Part shown: positions 58,202 to 64,000 of the stretch, one piece after another
Position numbering within the stretch: the first letter of the stretch is position 1
How the letters are laid out: every line of letters begins with the position of its first letter
Assembly (NCBI GenBank): GCA_963849695.1
Contig: CAWKIT010000032.1
Span: 1 to 64,000 of the forward strand
Direction of reading: 5' to 3'
Length of the DNA: 64,000 bases
Source: DASSUW01 sp963849695
GTDB lineage: Bacteria; Actinomycetota; Thermoleophilia; Solirubrobacterales; Solirubrobacteraceae
The notes under the pieces: model-generated
What the model saw: only the letters and a program-made list of their open reading frames with translations
Told to the model about the DNA's origin: nothing
Database searches by the model: none
Translations under genes and position numbers: made by a program

Positions 58202-59205
58202 CCGGGCCGGCCGAGCGGCTCGCGGCCCGCACGCTCGAGCTCATCGACATCCCGTCCGAGTCGCGCCACGAGACGCGGCTGGCGGCGCACGTGGGCGGCC
58301 TGGTCGGGGCGGACGACCTCGGCGACGACTGCCTGCTGGTGCGCCGCGGCGCGCCGGTGCTGCTCGCCGGCCACCTCGACACCGTGCCCGCGCAGGACAA
58401 CCTGCCGGGCCGGATCGACGGCGAGCGCGTCCACGGGCTCGGGGCGAGCGACATGAAGGGCGCGCTGGCGGTGATGATCGAGCTCGCGCTGGCGGGCGTG
58501 CGGTTCGACTGCCTGTTCTTCGGGCGCGAGGAGCTGCCCGCCGCGCACAGCGCGCTGGCGCCGCTGCTGGCGCGTGAGCGGCTCGAGTACGAGCTCGTGG
58601 TGATGATGGAGCCGACCGGCAACGAGCTGCACGCGGGCTGCCTCGGCAACGTCAACGCGACGTGGACGTTCCACGGGCGCTCCGGCCACTCGGCGCGGCC
58701 GTGGGACGCCGACAACGCGATCCACGCCGCGGCGCGGGGGATCGCCGCCTTCGCCGCATTCGACCGCGAGGAGCGCTCGTTCGACGGGCTGTCGTTCTTC
58801 GAGGTGGCGTCGGTGACGCGGATCGCGGGCGGGATCGCGCAGAACGTGGTCCCGGACCGGGTGGACTGCCACGTCAACTACCGGTTCGCGCCCGGCCGCT
58901 CGCCGGACGAGGCCGAGGCGCGGCTGCGCGAGCTGTGTGCGGGCGGCGAGCTGCGGATCGACTCGCTGGCGCCGTCCGGCCCGGTCGCCGTCGGCAATCC
59001 GCGGGCGCAGGCGCTGATCGCGGCGGGCGATCTGCGCGTGGCGCCCAAGCAGGCGTGGACGCCGGTGGCGGAGTTCGGCGCCGCCGGGCTCGATGCCGTC
59101 AACTTCGGCCCGGGGGCGCCCGCGCAGGCGCACCGGCGCGACGAGTCGGTCGAGATCGCCTCGCTGGTCCGCTCGTACGAGGTGCTGGAGGCGTTCGCCG
59201 CGTGA
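58198..59205 (+). CDS. dapE: Succinyl-diaminopimelate desuccinylase DapE
   Basis: 335 residues. M20 peptidase fold: VLLAGHLDTVPAQDN (metal His/Asp), GLGASDMKGALAVMIELA (bridging Asp), GREELPAAHSALAPLL (catalytic Glu), MEPTGNELHAGCLGN, and the lid domain GRSGHSARPWDADNAIHAAA. Removes succinate to give LL-diaminopimelate. GTG 58198 overlaps the LLM stop; its end overlaps dapC (GTGA). With DapC and DapD this shows the succinylase branch of lysine and peptidoglycan precursor synthesis. Confidence 0.94.
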   Translation: MTGPAERLAARTLELIDIPSESRHETRLAAHVGGLVGADDLGDDCLLVRRGAPVLLAGHLDTVPAQDNLPGRIDGERVHGLGASDMKGALAVMIELALAGVRFDCLFFGREELPAAHSALAPLLARERLEYELVVMMEPTGNELHAGCLGNVNATWTFHGRSGHSARPWDADNAIHAAARGIAAFAAFDREERSFDGLSFFEVASVTRIAGGIAQNVVPDRVDCHVNYRFAPGRSPDEAEARLRELCAGGELRIDSLAPSGPVAVGNPRAQALIAAGDLRVAPKQAWTPVAEFGAAGLDAVNFGPGAPAQAHRRDESVEIASLVRSYEVLEAFAA

Positions 59206-60323
59206 GGCTCTCCCCCGTGCTGACCGGACTGCGGACGTATCCGTTCGTGCAGCTGACCGAGGCGCGCCGGCGGCTGGCGGCGGCGGGCGTGCCGGTGATC
59301 GACTTCGGCATCGGCGAGCCGCGCGAGGAGACGCCCTTGTTCATTCGCGAGGCGCTGGCGCGGTCGCTCGACCCGCAGTCGCGCTACCCGCAGGCCGAGG
59401 GCCTGCCGGAGCTGCGGGCGGCGATCGCGGCGTGGGCGGCGCGCCGGTTCGGCGTGGCGCTGGACCCGGATTCCGAGGTCGTGCCGACGTTCGGCTCCAA
59501 GGAGGCGGTGTTCCACCTCGCGCAGGTGCTCGACGGCGAGCTCGTGGTGGTCCCGCAGCCGGCGTACCCGGTGTACGAGCGCGGCGCCGTGTTCGCCGGC
59601 AAGCAGGTGTTCGAGCTGCCGCTGCGGGGCAGCGCCGGCTTCCTGCCCGACCTGGAGTCGGTCGGCGCCGACGTGTGGCGGCGGACCGCGATCCTGTGGC
59701 TGAACTATCCGAACAACCCGACTGCCGCGACCGCGCCTCTGGAGCTGTACGAGCGGGCGGCGGAGCTGGCCCGGTCGTATGACTTCGTGGTCGCCTCCGA
59801 CGAGGCGTACTCGGAGCTGTACTTCGGCGCCGAGCCGCCGGCGTCGGCGCTGCAGGTCGCCGACCGCACGAACGTGGCGGTGTTCAACACGCTGTCCAAG
59901 CGCTCGTCGATGCCGGGCTACCGCTCGGGGTTCGTGGCCGGCGACCCCGAGCTGGTGGCGGCGTTGAAGCGCTACCGGCCGAACGTCGGCGTCGCGCCGC
60001 CGGAGTTCGTCCAGCTCGCCGCGGTCGAGGCGTGGGGCGACGAGGACCACGTCGCGGCGGTGCGGGACGTCTACCGGGCGAAGCGCGACGTGCTCGTGCC
60101 GGCGCTGGAGGCGCGCGGCCTGCGCCACGCGGGCGGCGACGCGACGTTCTTCCTGTGGCTCGAGGGCGCGCCCGCCGGGTTCCAGGAGCGGCTGCTCGAG
60201 CGCGGGGTGATCCTCACGCCCGGCTCGTACTTCGGCGCCGCGGGCGACGGCTACCTGCGGCTCGCTCTCGTCCCGACGCTCGACGAGTGCCGCCGCGCCG
60301 CAGAGCTTCTCGCCGCCTATTGA
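59202..60323 (+). CDS. dapC: Succinyldiaminopimelate transaminase (DapC type)
   Basis: 373 residues, fold-type I PLP aminotransferase. IDFGIGEPREETPLFIREAL, RYPQAEGLPELRAAIAAWAARRFG, LNYPNNPTAATAPLELYERA, ASDEAYSELYFG and the PLP Lys in NTLSKRSSMPGYRSGFVAG. The neighbours and the similarity to actinobacterial DapC make N-succinyl-L,L-DAP aminotransferase likely. GTG 59202 overlaps dapE. The last seven bases overlap the convergent dapD gene. Confidence 0.92.
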   Translation: MRLSPVLTGLRTYPFVQLTEARRRLAAAGVPVIDFGIGEPREETPLFIREALARSLDPQSRYPQAEGLPELRAAIAAWAARRFGVALDPDSEVVPTFGSKEAVFHLAQVLDGELVVVPQPAYPVYERGAVFAGKQVFELPLRGSAGFLPDLESVGADVWRRTAILWLNYPNNPTAATAPLELYERAAELARSYDFVVASDEAYSELYFGAEPPASALQVADRTNVAVFNTLSKRSSMPGYRSGFVAGDPELVAALKRYRPNVGVAPPEFVQLAAVEAWGDEDHVAAVRDVYRAKRDVLVPALEARGLRHAGGDATFFLWLEGAPAGFQERLLERGVILTPGSYFGAAGDGYLRLALVPTLDECRRAAELLAAY

Positions 60324-61237
60324 TCTGCGTGCAGCGCGGCGTTCAGCCCGCCCCAGGCCCCGCTGCGCGGCACGACCTCGATCGCCCCGCTCTGCGAGTT
60401 GCGGCGGAACAGCAGGCCGCCGGCGCCGCTCAGCTCGCGCGCCTTGACCACCTCGCCGTCCGGCAGTGCGACGCGCGCGCCGGCCGTCAGGTAGAGGCCG
60501 GCCTCGACCACGCAGTCGTCGCCGAGCGAGATCCCGAGGCCGGAGTTGGCGCCCAGCAGGCATCGCTCCCCGATCGAGATCACCGCGGTGCCGCCGCCCG
60601 ACAGCGTGCCCATGATCGAGGCGCCGCCGCCGACGTCGGAACCGTCGCCGACCACCACCCCGGCGCTGATGCGGCCCTCGACCATCGAGTGCCCGAGCGT
60701 GCCGGCGTTGAAGTTCACGAACCCCTCGTGCATGACCGTGGTGCCGCTCGCGAGGTGGGCGCCGAGGCGGACCCGGTCGGCGTCCGCGATCCGCACGCCG
60801 GACGGGACGACGTAGTCGGTCATGCGCGGGAACTTGTCGACCGAGAAGACCTGGAGCGGCTCGCCGGCGTCGCGCCGGCGGCGCTGGACCGCGGGGACGG
60901 CGGCCGGGTCGACCGGGCCGTGGCTCGTCCACGCGACGTTGTTGAGCACTCCGAACACGCCGTCGAGGTTCGCTCCATGCGGCTGGATCAGGCGGTGCGA
61001 GAGCAGGTGCAGGCGCAGGTAGGCGTCGTAGGCGTCGGCGGGCGGGTCGTCGAGCGCCGCGATCGACGTGTGGACCGGCACGGTGCGCACGCCGCGGATC
61101 TCGTCGTAGGCGCCCTGGCCGGTCGTGCGCGTGCCGGGCTCCCCCTCGGCGCCGAGCCGCGGCTGGGGGTAGTAGACGTCGAGGACGCGGTCGCCGGCCA
61201 GGGTGGCCACGCCGGCTGCGGACGCTCCTTGGTTCAT
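60317..61237 (-). CDS. dapD: Tetrahydrodipicolinate N-succinyltransferase DapD (actinobacterial form)
   Basis: 306 residues, the long actinobacterial version with an N-terminal cap. Left-handed helix domain: TTVMHEGFVNFNAGTLGHSMVEGRISAGVVVGDGSDVGGGASIMGTLSGGGTAVISIGERCLLGANSGLGISLGDDCVVEAGLYLTAG is split in this note but continuous in the gene (about 165-265). Uses succinyl-CoA. ATG 61237 overlaps the dapF stop. Shares the miaA-dapF-dapD operon, facing dapE-dapC. Confidence 0.93.
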   Translation of the reverse strand: MNQGASAAGVATLAGDRVLDVYYPQPRLGAEGEPGTRTTGQGAYDEIRGVRTVPVHTSIAALDDPPADAYDAYLRLHLLSHRLIQPHGANLDGVFGVLNNVAWTSHGPVDPAAVPAVQRRRRDAGEPLQVFSVDKFPRMTDYVVPSGVRIADADRVRLGAHLASGTTVMHEGFVNFNAGTLGHSMVEGRISAGVVVGDGSDVGGGASIMGTLSGGGTAVISIGERCLLGANSGLGISLGDDCVVEAGLYLTAGARVALPDGEVVKARELSGAGGLLFRRNSQSGAIEVVPRSGAWGGLNAALHADQ

Positions 61238-62058
61238 GGCTCCTCCACGCTACCGAGCAACTCACCCTCGAACACGGGCACGGCCCAGCCGGTGAGGTCG
61301 ATGTGGAGCGACTCGTCGACGACCACCTCGAGCTCGCCGCCGTCGAGGTGGACCGTGACCGGCGAGTCGCCGCCGCGCAGCACGTGGGCGACCGCCGCCC
61401 CGCACGCGCCGGTGCCGGACGACAGCGTCTCCCCCGCCCCCCGCTCGTAGATGCGGGCGCGGATGGCGTCCGGCGCCAGCTCCGTCCAGAACGAGGTGTT
61501 GGTCCGGTTGGGGAACAGCGGCGCGTGCTCGATGGCCGGGCCGATCGCCTGCAGGTCGAGGCGCTCGAGCTCGTCGCGGTCGTCGATCCGGATCGCGCAC
61601 TGCGGGTTGCCGATCGAGACGTGCTGGAACGCGAAGCCCTCGACGGTGCCGGTGCCGTCGGGCGGGCCGCCGGGGTAGTCCTTCGAGGTCAGGCTCGCGC
61701 GGCCCATGTCGACGCGGCAGGTCGCGGGGCCGGTGATCGTGGGCCGGATGTCGCCGGCGGCGGTCTGGATCGAGAACGTGTCGGCCTCGGTCCAGCCGCG
61801 GTGGCGGAGGTACATGATCGCCTGGCGGGCGCCGTTGCCGGACAGCTCGGCCTCCGAGCCGTCGGGATTGAAGATGCGCAGGCGGGCGACGTAGCCCGGC
61901 TCGCCGGCCGGCGAGAGCTCGAGCACCCCGTCGGCGCCGACGCCGAGGTGCCGGTCGCACAGGTGCCTGACCATCTCCGGTGTCACGTTCGTGCGTTCGA
62001 CGATCACGTAGTCGTTGCCGAGCGCCTGCCACTTCTCGAACCGCACGCCCGGGATCAT
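61234..62058 (-). CDS. dapF: Diaminopimelate epimerase-like protein with both catalytic cysteines replaced by serine
   Basis: 274 residues with the double-domain DapF fold: FEKWQALGNDYVIVE, RIFNPDGSEAELSGNGAR, VSIGNPQCAI, NRTNTSFW, RIYERGAGETLSSGTGAC. In well-studied DapF, Cys73 (in CGNGAR) and Cys217 (in ACGSGA) remove and return the alpha proton; here both are Ser (Ser73, TCC codon; Ser214, TCC codon), while the neighbouring ligands are kept. It may be a Ser variant with altered activity or a racemase of another substrate. ATG 62058 overlaps the miaA stop (ATGA). Confidence 0.9.
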   Translation of the reverse strand: MIPGVRFEKWQALGNDYVIVERTNVTPEMVRHLCDRHLGVGADGVLELSPAGEPGYVARLRIFNPDGSEAELSGNGARQAIMYLRHRGWTEADTFSIQTAAGDIRPTITGPATCRVDMGRASLTSKDYPGGPPDGTGTVEGFAFQHVSIGNPQCAIRIDDRDELERLDLQAIGPAIEHAPLFPNRTNTSFWTELAPDAIRARIYERGAGETLSSGTGACGAAVAHVLRGGDSPVTVHLDGGELEVVVDESLHIDLTGWAVPVFEGELLGSVEEP

Positions 62059-62951
62059 GTCAACGCCTCGTACAGCTCCCGTGCGACCTCGTCTCCGGCG
62101 CGGTCGGTGACGTCGACGAGCGTGACGTTCGGCAGCTTGCGCATCCAGGTCAGCTGGCGGCGCGCGTAGCGGCGCGTGCGGGCCTTCATCGCCTCGACAT
62201 CACCCGCGAGCAGCTCGCGGAACCCGAGCGCCTTGCGCACGGTCGGGGCGGCGGCCGGCGCCGCTCGCTCGACCTCCTCGCGGGCGCCGGCCGCGACCAT
62301 CTCGTCGACGCGGGCGTCGATCCGCGCGTCGAGCGCGGCGCGGTCCATCGTCAGGCCCGCGAGCAGCGTGGGATGCCGGGTGTCGTTCGTCCACAGCTGC
62401 TCGCCGGCGGGCGGGGCGTGGCCGGCGTCGAGCAGCTCGAGCGCGCGGACGATGCGCTGCGAGTCGGTGCTCGCCATCGTCGCCGCCTCCGGCGCGCGGC
62501 TCCTCAGCTCCTCGTGGAGCGCCTGCGGTCCTCGTTGCGCGAGCTCGTGCTGCCGGCGCCGCCGGATCCCGGCCGGGACGGGCGGGCGCAGGTCGAGCTC
62601 CGCCAGCGCGGCGCGCAGGTACAGGCCGGTGCCGCCGACCACGATCGGCCGCCGGCCGGCGGCGAGCAGGTCGTCGATCTCGCGGTGGGCGAGCTCGGCG
62701 TAGCGGCCGGCGCTGAACGCGGCGTCGACGGGCAGGATCGACAGCAGCCGGTGCTCGAGCCGCTGCTGCTCGGCCGGCGTGGCGGCACCGGTCAGGGTCT
62801 CCAGGCCGCGGTAGACCTGCAGCGCGTCGGCCGACACCGCCGCCGGGTCCTCTCCGTGGGAGCGCAGCCGGTCCGCCAGGGCGATCGCGACGGCGGTCTT
62901 GCCGACGCCGGTCGGCCCGAACAGCGCGACGATCGTGGGCGGCGGCGGCAC
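62055..62951 (-). CDS. miaA: tRNA dimethylallyltransferase MiaA
   Basis: 298 residues. Walker A ALFGPTGVGKTAVAIALA, SADALQVYRGLETLTGAATPAEQ, FSAGRYAELAHREIDDLLAAGRRPIVVGGTGLYLRAAL, and KALGFRELLAGDVEAMKARTRRYARRQLTWMRKLP, all MiaA blocks. Adds the isopentenyl group to A37 of tRNAs reading UNN codons. GTG 62951 is 8 nt after minus-strand GATACT (62960-62965); the longer frame upstream is antisense to the FIST gene. First gene of the miaA-dapF-dapD operon. Confidence 0.95.
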   Translation of the reverse strand: MPPPPTIVALFGPTGVGKTAVAIALADRLRSHGEDPAAVSADALQVYRGLETLTGAATPAEQQRLEHRLLSILPVDAAFSAGRYAELAHREIDDLLAAGRRPIVVGGTGLYLRAALAELDLRPPVPAGIRRRRQHELAQRGPQALHEELRSRAPEAATMASTDSQRIVRALELLDAGHAPPAGEQLWTNDTRHPTLLAGLTMDRAALDARIDARVDEMVAAGAREEVERAAPAAAPTVRKALGFRELLAGDVEAMKARTRRYARRQLTWMRKLPNVTLVDVTDRAGDEVARELYEALT

Positions 62952-62959
62952 GGGCGCGG

Positions 62960-62967
62960 AGTATCGT
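62960..62967. promoter_or_regulatory. Divergent promoter with overlapping -10 elements, miaA and FIST
   Basis: AGTATCGT holds a minus-strand GATACT (62960-62965, 8 nt from the miaA GTG) and a plus-strand TATCGT (62962-62967, 8 nt from the FIST ATG). Four bases are shared. Confidence 0.5.
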
Positions 62968-62975
62968 CGTAGGCG

Positions 62976-64000
62976 ATGCCTGTACGCATCGGCACGGGCC
63001 TGTCCACGAGCCCCGACCAGCGGGCGGGCGCCCTGGAGGCGGCCCTGTCGGCGCGCGAGGGCCTGGTGGGCGAGCCGTGCGACCTGTCGGTCGTCTTCGC
63101 CTCGGGCACGCACCTGTCGGCGCCGGAGGCGGTGCTCGAGGCGGTCCACGAGGCGCTCGACCCGGCGGCCCTGATCGGCTGTGCGGCGGGCGGCGTGATC
63201 GCCGCGCGGCGCGAGGTCGAGGACGGCACGGCGGTGTCGGTGTGGGCGGCGCATCTCGACGGGGGCACCGCAACCCCCTTCCACGCGATGGTCGAGGAGC
63301 TCGAGGAGGGAACCGGCGCGCTGGCCGGGATGGCCGAGCTCGACGGCGCCGACGGCGCGATCATGCTCGCCGATCCGGCGACCTTCCCGACCGACGCGGT
63401 GCTGCGCTTCCTGTCGGAGTCGGCGCCGGCCGTGCCGGTGGTCGGCGGCCTGGCATCCGCGCGCACGGCGGGCGGCGCCACCGCGCTGTTCGCCGGTGAG
63501 GAGGTGCACGACGAGGGCGCCGTCGGGGTGCGGCTGGACGGCGTCGAGCTGCTCCCCTGCGTGTCGCAGGGCGCGACGCCGATCGGCCCCGAGCTCACGA
63601 TCACGGCCGCCGAGGGCCACGTGATCCTCGAGCTGGCGGGGCGGCCGGCGCTCGAGAAGCTGCGCGAGGCGATCGAGGCGCTGCCGGCGAAGGACCTCGC
63701 GCTGGTCCAGGGCGGGCTCCTGATGGGGATCGTGGTCGATTCGAACAAGCCGGACTACCTGCAGGGCGACTTCCTCGTGCGCGGGCTGGTGGGCGCCGAC
63801 CCGGACACCGGCCAGATCGCGGTCGCGGCCGAGGTCCGGCCGGGCCAGGTCGTGCGCCTGCACGCACGCGACGCCAAGAGCGCCGACCGCGACCTCCGCG
63901 AGGCGCTCGGCGTGCGCATGCGCGCGCTCGGCGGCCGCCCGCCGGCGGGAGCGCTGCTGTTCTCGTGCAACGGCCGCGGCCAGGGGCTGTTCGGACGCCG
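62976..64000 (+). CDS. FIST-domain sensory protein, 3' truncated by the window
   Basis: At least 341 residues, still open at the edge. The FIST_N domain (about 1-190: VRIGTGLSTSPDQRAGALEAAL, ALIGCAAGGVIAARREVEDGTAVSVWAA, VVGGLASARTAGGATALF) and FIST_C domain (about 210 on: LELAGRPALEKLREAIEAL, GDFLVRGLVGADPDTGQIAV, GALLFSCNGRGQGLFG) are clear; the motif SCNGRG near the end is a FIST_C hallmark. FIST proteins are thought to bind small ligands such as amino acids and appear in signalling. ATG 62976 follows a leaderless -10. The missing 3' end is probably only a few dozen codons. Confidence 0.92.
   Translation, partial: MPVRIGTGLSTSPDQRAGALEAALSAREGLVGEPCDLSVVFASGTHLSAPEAVLEAVHEALDPAALIGCAAGGVIAARREVEDGTAVSVWAAHLDGGTATPFHAMVEELEEGTGALAGMAELDGADGAIMLADPATFPTDAVLRFLSESAPAVPVVGGLASARTAGGATALFAGEEVHDEGAVGVRLDGVELLPCVSQGATPIGPELTITAAEGHVILELAGRPALEKLREAIEALPAKDLALVQGGLLMGIVVDSNKPDYLQGDFLVRGLVGADPDTGQIAVAAEVRPGQVVRLHARDAKSADRDLREALGVRMRALGGRPPAGALLFSCNGRGQGLFGR

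Overview
The window is gene-dense, very GC-rich (roughly 70-75 %) bacterial chromosome with almost no intergenic space, frequent ATGA/GTGA stop-start overlaps and many GTG starts. The family mix (succinylase-type DAP genes, MurT/GatD, MoaD-MoaE fusion, GTP-type HflX, TIGR03662/TIGR03663 membrane pair, SpoIID-like and FIST proteins, lone GroES) suggests a deep-branching actinobacterium of the Thermoleophilia/Solirubrobacterales type. That placement is inference from gene content; no rRNA or tRNA gene was seen.

Layout. 1-5.7 kb: end of an antiporter subunit gene, an OmpR-type response regulator/histidine kinase pair, a DUF1801 protein, and a LolA-like exported protein coupled to an ABC exporter. 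5.7-13 kb: a GroES-like protein coupled to a cytoplasmic sulfite-oxidase-like molybdoenzyme, an anti-sigma-type kinase, NudC, a sucrase/ferredoxin-like protein, a zinc alcohol dehydrogenase, a PfkB kinase and an AlkZ-like winged-helix protein. 12.6-23 kb: oxyanion and molybdenum island. It holds a sulfate ABC operon ending in an Rrf2 regulator, then molybdate modABC with a MerR-TOBE regulator, moaX (MoaD-MoaE), and the divergent moaC-moaA-moeA operon. 23-26 kb: two exported small proteins and a POT peptide transporter. 25.7-33 kb: a minus-strand cox-type operon (CoxS-L-M, MoxR ATPase, CoxE, two XdhC halves, MocA-like cytidylyltransferase) that both uses and finishes molybdenum cofactor. 33-45 kb: DNA-binding and hydrolase genes, SpoIID, a lipid flippase-like protein, the TIGR03663/TIGR03662 pair, an enolase-superfamily protein, an ECF sigma-Ogt pair, a cyclophilin and a HAD phosphatase. 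45-53 kb: lipid kinase-MurT-methyltransferase-GatD, an osmoprotectant ABC operon and dUTPase. 53-64 kb: an RTX-like secreted repeat protein, HflX-TfoX, an LLM oxidoreductase, dapE-dapC, and miaA-dapF-dapD divergent from a FIST gene cut by the window end.

Three cross-cutting signals stand out. First, more than twenty start codons lie 6-10 nt after a TAnnnT-like -10 hexamer, which points to widespread leaderless mRNAs and helped choose starts. Second, four genes (coxS, TIGR03663, POT transporter, RTX-like) each read correctly only if one extra base is removed; sequencing or assembly insertions are the simplest cause. Third, two long inverted-repeat elements with conserved arms and different inner hairpins lie about 10 kb apart. 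The DapF here has serine at both positions where the family has its catalytic cysteines. No gene-free stretch exceeds 300 bases.
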